From: DASQPR01 sp035713725
GTDB lineage: Bacteria > Actinomycetota > Actinomycetes > Mycobacteriales > Micromonosporaceae
NCBI GenBank assembly: GCA_035713725.1
Contig: DASTMZ010000152.1
Span: 1 to 47,893, forward strand
Direction: 5' to 3'
Length of the DNA: 47,893 bases
Shown: positions 1-7,780 of the stretch, one piece after another
Layout: every line of letters begins with the position of its first letter
Numbering within the stretch: position 1 is the stretch's first letter
Notes under the pieces: model-generated
The model's input: the letters and a program-made list of their open reading frames with translations, nothing else
Told to the model about the DNA's origin: nothing
Database searches by the model: none
Position numbers and translations under genes: made by a program

Positions 1-1
1 C

Positions 2-316
2 CACAAGCAGCGCGACTGGGGAGCGCACGAGACGCTCGGCAGCATCATCGGTGGCTTCACGCTGGCCGTACTGATCGCCGCGATCGTTGCTCGGCCGGGC
101 CGGCGACACCTCATCGGGGCGACCGTGCTCTTCGTGCTCGCCGGGCCGATTCAGCCGATCCTGGCCGACGCGGGCAAGAACGACAACGTGTTCTGGGGCG
201 TGCTGCACGCGCTCTGCGGCATCGCCATCCTCGGCATGTGCGGCCTCGTGTCGCGCAAGGTCGACGTCACGACGGCGGCGCCGCCGACTGCGACGCCGAC
301 CCCGGCCGCTCGCTGA
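2..316 (+). CDS. Small membrane protein, 3' end only (DUF6220-like)
   Basis: The reading frame is open from base 2 and ends at a TGA at 314-316, so the start lies before the window. The visible 104 residues hold three hydrophobic stretches (around GGFTLAVLIAAIVA, ATVLFVLAGPIQPILA and FWGVLHALCGIAILGMCGL) separated by short charged loops, and a Thr/Pro/Ala-rich tail. The His near the visible start (AHETLG) and the FWGVLHA motif resemble small actinobacterial membrane proteins of the DUF6220 type; this is recognition from memory, not a search. Its last 50 bases overlap the 3' end of the minus-strand DUF2071 gene. Function unknown. Confidence 0.6.
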   Translation, partial: HKQRDWGAHETLGSIIGGFTLAVLIAAIVARPGRRHLIGATVLFVLAGPIQPILADAGKNDNVFWGVLHALCGIAILGMCGLVSRKVDVTTAAPPTATPTPAAR

Positions 317-1073
317 ACCCACTGGAGGTCAAGGGCCCTCCAAACCAGACTGGTACGCCGGGCGAATACAGCACGCTGGCCGGTGCGCCGCGCGGGGCGG
401 GAAGTCCGGCGGCCGCGACGAGTTCGTCGTCGAGTTCGAGCACCTCGGCGCTGTGCAGCGACCATGCCGGATGCACGTTCGGCAGGTAGCGCGTCCGGCC
501 GTACCAGTGGTTGTGCAATCCCCAACGAGCGGTGAGGAAGTCGTCGAGCGGCGTCGGGTGATCGATGCGAGGACCGACCCGTGCCGACAACCGCGACGCG
601 GGTCGGGGCGGTGAATGCGGCCATCGGCGGCGCGTGCGGTAGTGGATCACGTCGCCGTCGCGGTCGATCGACATCCGCGACCACATGTACGGCAACCGGA
701 ACGCGGCGCGTGCCACCAGCACCGGCGCGAGCCGGCTCGCCTCCAACGACCGGAACACGACGCCACGGCGGCCGGCCGAGTCGACCGAGTAGAGCCGTAC
801 GTTGGTCTCCGGGAACGTACCCAGGTAGGGCAGCCCTGGCAGCGCGCCAAGGCCGATGCGCCACATGCGGAACGCGACGAGTCCGACCCAGCTCGTGCCG
901 TCGTAGACGTCCGGCACGGTCCCCGGCGGCAGCAGCGGCGTGACGTCGTCCGCCGAGACCCGCCAATGTACGAACGTCAGGTCGCGCCACTCCTGAGTGA
1001 GCAAGCGTCGCGGCGGCACCCGTGGTGCCTCGCGCGTGATCGGCTCGACCGACTGGACGCTGACCGTCTCCAC
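267..1073 (-). CDS. DUF2071 (YqjF-like) protein
   Basis: A 268-residue protein of the DUF2071/YqjF family, which has an acetoacetate-decarboxylase-like fold and no settled function. The family pattern is clear: an N-terminal LLTQEWRDLTFVHW, then LLPPGTVPDVYDGTSWVGLV, FRMW, FPETNVRLY, FRSLEASR and a C-terminal LYSPGVPVWFG. I chose the GTG at 1073, because residues encoded further upstream are arginine-rich and unlike the family; another GTG lies three codons on. No strong Shine-Dalgarno is visible. The C-terminus runs about 20 low-complexity Ser/Gly/Pro residues past the usual family end and overlaps the convergent neighbour by 50 bp. A 123-bp gap separates it from the thiolase upstream on the same strand. 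Confidence 0.8.
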   Translation of the reverse strand: METVSVQSVEPITREAPRVPPRRLLTQEWRDLTFVHWRVSADDVTPLLPPGTVPDVYDGTSWVGLVAFRMWRIGLGALPGLPYLGTFPETNVRLYSVDSAGRRGVVFRSLEASRLAPVLVARAAFRLPYMWSRMSIDRDGDVIHYRTRRRWPHSPPRPASRLSARVGPRIDHPTPLDDFLTARWGLHNHWYGRTRYLPNVHPAWSLHSAEVLELDDELVAAAGLPAPRGAPASVLYSPGVPVWFGGPLTSSGFSERPGSASQSAAPPS

Positions 1074-1196
1074 GCGGCGTAGGCTACGCCGGCCCGTTGA
1101 GCGGCGTCCCCCTCGCCGCGTTGGCCGCCCAGACGGCGTGCCCCTGCCCCTTCGGCGGCCCACCGACCGAGATGATCCGTCCTGGGTGCGCGGCGC

Positions 1197-2498
1197 CTAC
1201 CGCTCGAGGATCGCGGTCAGGCCCTGGCCGCCGGCGGCGCAGATCGAGATGAGCCCGCGCCCGGAGCCCTTCTCGGCCAATAGCTTCGCGAGCGTGACGA
1301 CGATGCGGCCGCCGGTCGCGGCGAACGGGTGGCCGGCGGCGAGCGACGATCCGTTCACGTTCAGCTTGGCCCGATCGATCTCGCCGAGCGGTTCGTGCAG
1401 TCCCAGCCGCGTCGACGCGAACATCGGATCGCGCCAGGCGGCGAGCGTCGCGAGCACCTGCGACGCGAACGCCTCGTGGATCTCGTAGAAGTCGAAGTCG
1501 CCGAGCTTGAGACCGGCTCGGGCGAGCAACGTCGGCACCGCGAATGCCGGCGCCATCAGCAGGCCGTCCGGCACGCCGTCGGTGGTGTCGTCACCGTGCA
1601 CGAAGTCGACGGCCGCGGCCTGTGCGTACGTCAGGTACGCCAGCACCGGCAAGCGGTGCGCGGCGGCCCATTCGTCGCTCGCGAGCAGCACGAGCGAGGC
1701 GCCATCGGTCAGCGGCGTCGAGTTGCCCGCGGTCATCGTCGGCTCCGGGTCGCGTGTCCCGAAGACCGGCTTGAGCGCGGCCAGTTTCTCGAGCGAGGTG
1801 TCCTCGCGCAGGTTCTCGTCCCGAGTGAGGCCCAGGTATGGCGTCATCAGATCGTCGAAGAATCCGCGTTGATAGGCGGCACCGAGGTTGCGGTGCGACG
1901 CCAGCGCGAGCTCGTCCTGCTCGGCTCGACCGATGCGCCACTGGCGTGCGGTGATCGCGGCATGCTCGCCCATCGACAGGCCCGTTCGAGGCTCGGCATT
2001 GCGTGGTTGTTCCGGGCGGAACACCGCGGCAGGACGCAGTCGCGCCAAGGCCTTCGCGCGTGCGCCCAGCGTCCGCGCGCGGTTCAGATCGAGGAGGGTA
2101 CGCCGCATCTGCTCGTTCATGCCGAGCGGCGCGTCCGACGTGGTGTCCACGCCACCAGCGATGCCCGAGTCGATCTGACCGAGAGCGATCTTGTTCGCGA
2201 CGAGGATGGTTGCCTCGAGCCCGGTGTCGCAGGCCTGCTGTACGTCAAAGGCCGGGGTACGCGAATCCAGCCGCGAACCGAGCACGCACTCGCGCGTCAG
2301 GTTGAAGTCGCGGCTGTGCTTGAGCACGGCACCAGCGACCACCTCACCGATCACCTCGCCGGCCAGTCCGAACCGAGCCACCAGACCATCCAGCGTGGCG
2401 GTCAGCATGTCCTGGTTGGACGCGTTGGCGTAGCGGCTGTTCGAACGCGCGAACGGGATGCGATTGCCGCCGACGATCGCGACGCGACGTGTATTCAT
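1197..2498 (-). CDS. fadA2: Acetyl-CoA acetyltransferase / 3-ketoacyl-CoA thiolase (FadA2/FadI type)
   Basis: A 433-residue thiolase, which cleaves 3-ketoacyl-CoA to acetyl-CoA and a shortened acyl-CoA, or runs the reverse condensation. Visible catalytic elements are Cys90 in VQQACDTG, His341 in HEAF, His390 in AGHPF and Cys420 in SICAAGGQG. HEAF in place of NEAF is typical of the FadI/trifunctional-beta branch. The ATG at 2498 has GAGGGAG about 6 bases upstream; the reading frame stays open further upstream, but that stretch is basic and unlike a thiolase. It is divergent from the FabG gene at 2678, sharing a 179-bp promoter region. This matches the fadA2/fabG4 order remembered from mycobacteria, which is why the symbol is offered. 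Confidence 0.88.
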   Translation of the reverse strand: MNTRRVAIVGGNRIPFARSNSRYANASNQDMLTATLDGLVARFGLAGEVIGEVVAGAVLKHSRDFNLTRECVLGSRLDSRTPAFDVQQACDTGLEATILVANKIALGQIDSGIAGGVDTTSDAPLGMNEQMRRTLLDLNRARTLGARAKALARLRPAAVFRPEQPRNAEPRTGLSMGEHAAITARQWRIGRAEQDELALASHRNLGAAYQRGFFDDLMTPYLGLTRDENLREDTSLEKLAALKPVFGTRDPEPTMTAGNSTPLTDGASLVLLASDEWAAAHRLPVLAYLTYAQAAAVDFVHGDDTTDGVPDGLLMAPAFAVPTLLARAGLKLGDFDFYEIHEAFASQVLATLAAWRDPMFASTRLGLHEPLGEIDRAKLNVNGSSLAAGHPFAATGGRIVVTLAKLLAEKGSGRGLISICAAGGQGLTAILER

Positions 2499-2677
2499 GC
2501 GTTCTCCCTCGCCGAGCCGGCGCCGCCGGGTCCGATCGACCGGCCGCTCGCAGCGACCCTGGTGAATTGATGAGAGTCGCGCGATATCGTCCGGATGACC
2601 CCTGATTGTGGTCGAATCAATCCTGGCGCGTGGGGTATGCGTTCGTGGTGATTTCGCGCGCGCGAAGGGAGCCTGCC

Positions 2678-4279
2678 GTGATCGACCGCTATGCGAGCTT
2701 CGCCGCCTCCGGGGCGGGCCGCTTCGTCGTGAAGCGACTCGGGCTGCCGGATCCGCCACGGCTGCGGCGTCACCACGAGGGGGCGCGACAGCTCGCCGGC
2801 GCCGTACTGCTCGGTGGCGGCGGGCGACTCACCGAGCCGATCGCCGCGGTGCTCGCCCGTCTCGACGCCGACGTACGCCGCCCGACGGTGACCGCACCTG
2901 GCGCCCAGGAAACGGCCGCACCGGTCACGGCCGGACTACCGGACAGCACGGCCGCCGGCGCCAGTCACGCCACCCGGGTCGTGGGTCGCGCCGCGGTGTC
3001 AGAAGCGCCGGCCACGGTCGGTACGGCGGTCATGGACGACCTGCCACCTGCTCCCGCAAACGGCGTGATGGCACCTCCGACGGCTGCGCGCGGCGCCACG
3101 GCTGCCCCCGCCGCCACGGCCGGCGCGGATGGCGAGCCCGAACCCGCGATGGCCGGCCGGTTCGGCGCGCTCATCTTCGACGCCACCGGCATCCGGTCAC
3201 CGGACGAGCTGTTCGAGGCGTACGCGTTCTTCCACCCGTACGCGAAGTCGCTCGTGGCCTGTGGGCGCGTCATCGTGTTCGGTACGCCGCCCGACGCCAT
3301 CACGTCGTCCGACGAGGCCATCGCCCAGCGCGCGCTGGAAGGTCTCACACGCTCGATCGCTAAGGAGTTCGGGCACGGTACGACGGCGCAACTCGTCTAC
3401 GTTGCACCGGGTGCCGAGTCACGTATCGAGTCAACGCTGCGATTCCTGCTGTCCGGCAAGTCCGCGTACGTGTCCGGTCAGGTGATCCACATCGGCGCGG
3501 CCGGCAAGCCGACGACCGACCCGGAGTTGTGGAACTGGGACCAGCCGCTCATCGGCAAGGTCGCGCTGGTGACCGGCGCGGCGCGCGGCATCGGCGCGGC
3601 GATCGCGGAGGTCCTGGCGCGCGACGGCGCGACCGTTGTGTGTCTCGATGTTCCGGGGTCCGGCGATGCGCTCGGCCAGGTGGCGAACCGGCTCGGCGGC
3701 GTTGCGTGCCAACTCGACCTCACCGATGCCGACGCACCGGCTCGGCTCGTCACGTTCCTTCGCGAACGGTACGGCCGCGTCGACATCGTCGTGCACAACG
3801 CCGGCGTTACGCGCGATAAGACGCTCGCGAACATGACACCCGACAAGTGGCAGACCGTCATCGCTGTGAACCTGATCGCGCCGAAGCGGGTGGACGACGC
3901 GCTCGTCGAGGCGGATCTGTTGCCGCCTGGCAGTCGCATCATCGGCATCTCGTCGGTCGCGGGCATCGCCGGCAACCGTGGCCAGACCAATTACGCGACG
4001 TCCAAAGCCGGCGTCATCGGCCTCGTCGAGGCGTCGGCGGGCACATTGACGGCACGGGGGATCACGATCAACGCCGTGGCGCCCGGGTTCATCGAAACGG
4101 CAATGACCGCCTCTATGCCGTTGATGCTGCGCGAGGCCGGCCGACGGTTGAACAGCCTGGCGCAGGGCGGCCTGCCGATCGACGTCGCAGAAACGGTCGC
4201 GTGGATCGCGTCACCGGCCTCCGACGGGCTGACCGGCAACGTCGTGCGGGTGTGCGGCCAAAGCCTGCTCGGTGCCTGA
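2678..4279 (+). CDS. fabG4: High-molecular-weight 3-oxoacyl-thioester reductase (FabG4 type)
   Basis: A 533-residue two-domain SDR like mycobacterial FabG4, which reduces 3-oxoacyl-CoA/ACP with NAD(P)H. Order: an N-terminal segment (about 1-68, including GSGRF-like and LLGGGGRLTEP motifs), a low-complexity Ala/Thr/Pro linker (about 70-160), a flavodoxin-like domain (FGALIFDATGI ... RALEGLTRSIAKE), and the SDR domain with VTGAARGIGAA, HNAG and the triad Ser426, Tyr439, Lys443 (SSVAGIAGNRG ... NYATSKAG). The close of the protein (RVCGQSLLGA) matches FabG4 closely. The GTG at 2678 is preferred because GAAGGGA lies 8 bases upstream. FabG4 proteins are near 450 residues; the excess is the linker. 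Confidence 0.9.
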   Translation: MIDRYASFAASGAGRFVVKRLGLPDPPRLRRHHEGARQLAGAVLLGGGGRLTEPIAAVLARLDADVRRPTVTAPGAQETAAPVTAGLPDSTAAGASHATRVVGRAAVSEAPATVGTAVMDDLPPAPANGVMAPPTAARGATAAPAATAGADGEPEPAMAGRFGALIFDATGIRSPDELFEAYAFFHPYAKSLVACGRVIVFGTPPDAITSSDEAIAQRALEGLTRSIAKEFGHGTTAQLVYVAPGAESRIESTLRFLLSGKSAYVSGQVIHIGAAGKPTTDPELWNWDQPLIGKVALVTGAARGIGAAIAEVLARDGATVVCLDVPGSGDALGQVANRLGGVACQLDLTDADAPARLVTFLRERYGRVDIVVHNAGVTRDKTLANMTPDKWQTVIAVNLIAPKRVDDALVEADLLPPGSRIIGISSVAGIAGNRGQTNYATSKAGVIGLVEASAGTLTARGITINAVAPGFIETAMTASMPLMLREAGRRLNSLAQGGLPIDVAETVAWIASPASDGLTGNVVRVCGQSLLGA

Positions 4280-4294
4280 CTGCCGCCTGCCTGA

Positions 4295-4376
4295 CTGACG
4301 GCCGCCGCGCTGAGTGCGGTCCGCGGTCTGCCGGCGGCCGCACCGCCGGCGGCCGCAGCAGGACCGCGGCCGTCAG
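4295..4376. terminator. Large bidirectional hairpin between convergent genes
   Basis: Outer arms CTGACGGCCGC (4295-4305) and GCGGCCGTCAG (4366-4376) are perfectly complementary over 11 bp. Nested inside are CCGGCGGCCGC-type repeats around 4331-4357 that can pair further. The hairpin lies between the fabG4 stop and the convergent nucleotidyltransferase, and its right arm covers the latter's stop codon (4373-4375). There is no T-run, so Rho-independent termination is only inferred. Confidence 0.55.
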
Positions 4377-5206
4377 GCTGACAACGTCACCTGGGACGGC
4401 ACTGCGACTCGCTTGGCGATCCCATTCCCGGCGCCGGCCACATTGGCCACCCCAGCGGTTAGCGCCATGCGGCGTGCCCGCTCCAGGTCGTCGGCGAAGT
4501 CGACCTCGACACAGTCGAACGCCGAAATGTCGACCGCGTTGAGGCGGAGCCGGTCTGCGGCGATGGCAAGCTCCAGGCCGCGTTCGAAGTAGTCGTTGTC
4601 CGCACATGCGGCAAGGTGCTTGATCAGCAGCGGACGGTGCGCGGCCGAGATGTAGTTGATCCCGACTGCCTCCCCCAGCCCACCAACGACACGCTTGGAG
4701 AGTTCGACGACGAACCCGTCGGCGTCGAGGGTGTACTTGATCTCCTCATCGCCGACCGACAGCCGGTTGACTGCCACGAATGACAAGCCCCGCTCGATGT
4801 GGGGGCGCAGTGACTCCAACAGCCCCGGCGCGAAGACGACATCGCCATTGAGCCACAGCACACCGCCGGGCGGCGCTAGGCGCAGTGCCTTCAAGAGGCT
4901 CTTGGCCGTGTTGGTCTGGTCGAACAGTTCGTTGTAGACGAACGTTGCGTCGTTGGGCACGGCCTCCATGACCGCGTCCATCTTGAACCCGACGACGACG
5001 CACACGCGCACGTCCGCGCCGAACGCCCCTCGGACGTGGTCAAGCTGGCGATGCAAGATCGTCCGGCCGTCGGCCAGCGGCGTCAGCGGCTTCGGGTGCG
5101 GCCGGGCCAGGCGCGTGCCGAGCCCAGCAGCGAGAATGACGACGTTCGGGACCGCCGCGGAACTCTCCGTTCCGGCCGTCGAGGACAGCTCAGCCGTGGA
5201 TGACAT
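4373..5206 (-). CDS. Nucleotidyltransferase of the LicC/PntC-like NTP-transferase family
   Basis: A 277-residue NTP_transf_3-type enzyme that should couple a phospho-alcohol or phospho-sugar to a nucleotide. After about 18 Ser/Thr/Ala residues comes the signature ILAAGLGTRL, followed by HPKPLTPL (the lysine of the family), LNGDVVF (metal-binding Asp), EEIKYTLD and CVEVDFADDLERA at the C-terminal end. This pattern resembles LicC-like cytidylyltransferases, so the product may be a CDP-activated group; the exact substrate cannot be read. The ATG has AAGGAGG seven bases upstream and overlaps the TAA of the upstream glycosyltransferase by one base (TAATG), so the two are translationally coupled and probably work in one pathway. 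Confidence 0.8.
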   Translation of the reverse strand: MSSTAELSSTAGTESSAAVPNVVILAAGLGTRLARPHPKPLTPLADGRTILHRQLDHVRGAFGADVRVCVVVGFKMDAVMEAVPNDATFVYNELFDQTNTAKSLLKALRLAPPGGVLWLNGDVVFAPGLLESLRPHIERGLSFVAVNRLSVGDEEIKYTLDADGFVVELSKRVVGGLGEAVGINYISAAHRPLLIKHLAACADNDYFERGLELAIAADRLRLNAVDISAFDCVEVDFADDLERARRMALTAGVANVAGAGNGIAKRVAVPSQVTLSA

Positions 5207-7380
5207 TATGCGGCCTCCTTCAGCATCACCCGACGGACGACGCGCTGCGCAGCGCGACCGTCGTCGAAGGAGCAGAACTTTTGTCGGAAGATCGCGCGCG
5301 TGGCCGTGGTTTCGGGCGTGTCGACTCGGCCCTCGTTGAACAGCCGGAACAAGTCGTCGGCGCTTCTGGCCACCGCACCCGGCGGCTCGGCCAGCAGATC
5401 AAAGTACGTGCCGCGGGTCGACCGATACGCTTCCCAGTCCGGGGCGTAGATGACGATCGGTCGGTCGAGAGTCGCGTAGTCGAACATCACGGACGAATAG
5501 TCGGTGATCAGCACATCCGCGGCGAGATACAGGTCCTCGACGCGAGGATATTCGGAGACATCAATGACGCGGGCGGACTCGGCGGCACTCGCGTGCTCGT
5601 CGAGGTAGAAGTAGTGGGCCCGCTTCAGAACCACCGCGTCACGACCGATGTGATCGGCGAACGCATCGAGGTCGAGCAGGTCGCGGTAGCCGAGCGAATA
5701 GTCGCGATGCGTCGGGGCATAGAGCACGACAAACTGGTCGGGCTTGATTCCGAGGGACGCCCGAATCTTCTGGATTTCGGCTGGCGTCGCGTTCACCAGC
5801 ACGTCGTTTCGCGGATAGCCGTATTCGAGCGTCTCGAACGAGCACGGGTAGGCGCGGGCCCAGATCTCGGTCGAGTACGAGTTCGACGAGAGGCAAAAGT
5901 CCCACCGATCGCATCGGCTCAGCAGCCTGTCGTAGTCCATGCCGTGCGAGGCCAGCGGGTACGGGAGGTTGTCCACACCCATTGACTTGAGCGTGGTGCC
6001 GTGGTGGGTCTGCACGTGGATCGTGGACGGCCGCTTGACCATGTGGTCGCCGAAGTTGACGTTGTTGACGAACCAGTTCCCGCGCGCCAGCACCTTGAAG
6101 TAGCGCCACGAACCCTCGACGACGTAGTCGACGTCGGCCGGCATCCGGTGCGCGTACGCACCCTTGACGCTCCACACTCCGCGGACCGAGGGAGCGAGCT
6201 GTTTGGCACTCTCGTAGATGGCGGCCGGATTGCAGGCGTACCCGATGCCCCAGTAGGCCCCGTACACGGCGAGTTCGCGGTCGATCGGCAGCCGGCGCTG
6301 GACTGCGTAGTAGGCCAGATGCGCGCTGCGATTGACCCGTCGATAGACCTTTCGAGCAAAGCGGCGGGTTACCTTGGCCGCCTTCCGGATCTTGGAACGT
6401 GCCGTCCGCATGGCGTACACCGCGGCATAGGCCGGCCAAATGCCCCACGCCAAGAACCGTTGCCGCAGGCGGGACGCGTTCGGCGGCAACGTATATCCGC
6501 GCGCCGGCAAGTGGCGACGCCGAAAGTCGACGATCTCGCGAAAGAACTTCGGTCTCTCACGCCGAGGAAGGCGGCGGCGATGGTCGAGCACAACCATCAG
6601 ATGGTGCATGGCGATGCCGAAGACGGTCGGCTCGATCGCGGCGCCGCGGGCGCCCATGTTCCGAAGTCTTTCGAACGCGAGGTCGTATTGCGCGACGAGT
6701 TCGGTGTGACGCTCGCTGGTCGTGCCGAGGATCGCACCGTGGCGACGCTGGCGGTAGTAGTAGCAGACCCGGTCGAGCACGCTGACCCGGTCGGCCTTCG
6801 CCAGCAACGGATACGTGAACGGGAGGTCCTCGTACCAACCGGACGGGAACGTCAGGCCTGCGTCGATCATGAACTCGCGGCGCACGACCTTGTTCCACGC
6901 GCACGGGAAGAGGCGCAGTAGATCCATTCGCTCGGTAATTCGGAAGACACTCGGAGCATTTGATTCGGAGAGCAACTTGTGCAACTTGTTTCGCGTCGTC
7001 TTTCCCGACCAATATCTACGGGCATAGTCGACGATCAGCACATCCGGCGACGTATCGCTCAGGCGTTTTGCAATTCGTTCCAATGCACCCGAAGCGACCA
7101 CATCATCGCTATCGACGAACCAGACATAATCGCCAGTCGCGCGAGCGAGGCCGGCGTTTCGGGCTCCGCCGAGGCCGACGTTTTTCGGCAAATGAATCGC
7201 GGTAACTCGCTGGTCACGGGCGGCGTACTCGTCGAGGATCCGGCCGCAGTCATCCGGCGTGCAATCGTCGACGGCGATGACCTCTACATCGGAAAATGGC
7301 TGCTCAAGAATTGAATCAAGGCATTCTCGAAGGTACGGCTGAACCTTGTAAACTGGCACCACAATGGTGATCAGCGCCAT
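5206..7380 (-). CDS. Family 2 glycosyltransferase fused to CDP-glycerol glycerophosphotransferase (TagF-like)
   Basis: A 724-residue fusion. Residues 1 to about 330 are a GT2 domain: ITIVVPVYKVQPYL, VDDCTPDD and the DSDD metal motif at 90-93. A basic stretch with many Arg/Lys follows (about 340-400). The C-terminal half is a Glyphos_transf (TagB/TagF) domain with QTHHGTTLKSMG near 450, LYAPTHRDY near 550 and LITDYSSVMFDYA near 620. Such enzymes build or modify wall polymers by moving polyol phosphate from a CDP carrier on the inner membrane face. The ATG at 7380 follows GAGGAG; residues encoded further upstream do not match GT2. Base composition is less GC-rich at its 5' end and in the upstream region, hinting at transfer. 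Confidence 0.88.
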   Translation of the reverse strand: MALITIVVPVYKVQPYLRECLDSILEQPFSDVEVIAVDDCTPDDCGRILDEYAARDQRVTAIHLPKNVGLGGARNAGLARATGDYVWFVDSDDVVASGALERIAKRLSDTSPDVLIVDYARRYWSGKTTRNKLHKLLSESNAPSVFRITERMDLLRLFPCAWNKVVRREFMIDAGLTFPSGWYEDLPFTYPLLAKADRVSVLDRVCYYYRQRRHGAILGTTSERHTELVAQYDLAFERLRNMGARGAAIEPTVFGIAMHHLMVVLDHRRRLPRRERPKFFREIVDFRRRHLPARGYTLPPNASRLRQRFLAWGIWPAYAAVYAMRTARSKIRKAAKVTRRFARKVYRRVNRSAHLAYYAVQRRLPIDRELAVYGAYWGIGYACNPAAIYESAKQLAPSVRGVWSVKGAYAHRMPADVDYVVEGSWRYFKVLARGNWFVNNVNFGDHMVKRPSTIHVQTHHGTTLKSMGVDNLPYPLASHGMDYDRLLSRCDRWDFCLSSNSYSTEIWARAYPCSFETLEYGYPRNDVLVNATPAEIQKIRASLGIKPDQFVVLYAPTHRDYSLGYRDLLDLDAFADHIGRDAVVLKRAHYFYLDEHASAAESARVIDVSEYPRVEDLYLAADVLITDYSSVMFDYATLDRPIVIYAPDWEAYRSTRGTYFDLLAEPPGAVARSADDLFRLFNEGRVDTPETTATRAIFRQKFCSFDDGRAAQRVVRRVMLKEAA

Positions 7381-7747
7381 TTTCTCCTCGTTCCGAGCTA
7401 TCCGGCGAGCCGTCATTGCCCGTGATAGGACGCTCACCATTCCCTGCAATGTCCATATCGGACATTTACCTCGGCCTGTGGCCGCGCTGAGCCTAGCATC
7501 GTCGGGTCCAAGCGGCAAACAGCCCGCGAACAGCACAGCTACAGAAGATGAACGTAACGTTTCGTAAATACACGAGCACCGACTGACGCGATCTTTCACA
7601 CCGGATAGCGTTCGCACGCCGCATCCAATGGCGAGGTCAGGAACCTAATCGACCCTCGCTGATTGCGCAAATTGTCGCGTTCGAGCGAAATAGCGGGATG
7701 CATGCGATTCTTAGACGGTGACACGATCGTCGACCGGCCGGTGAACA
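7381..7747. other. Divergent intergenic region, less GC-rich
   Basis: This gap separates the glycosyltransferase operon (minus) from the HtdX-like gene (plus) and must carry promoters for both. It is visibly poorer in GC than its surroundings. It holds two perfect small inverted repeats: AATGTCC-atatc-GGACATT at 7448-7466 and AACGT-A-ACGTT at 7551-7561. I see no ORF or RNA gene in it. Confidence 0.5.
7448..7466. promoter_or_regulatory. Inverted repeat, possible operator of the glycosyltransferase operon
   Basis: AATGTCC and GGACATT form a perfect 7-bp inverted repeat around a 5-base centre, 68-86 bases upstream of the glycosyltransferase ATG. Size and position suit a dimeric repressor. No regulator gene is adjacent, so the binding protein is unknown. 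Confidence 0.3.
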
Positions 7748-7780
7748 GTGGCCGCAAATGACACCGAAAGCGGAGCGTTG

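Noticed and set aside
2603..2619. TGATT-N7-AATCA as an operator between thiolase and FabG genes
   Set aside because: Five-base arms are too short to stand out from chance.
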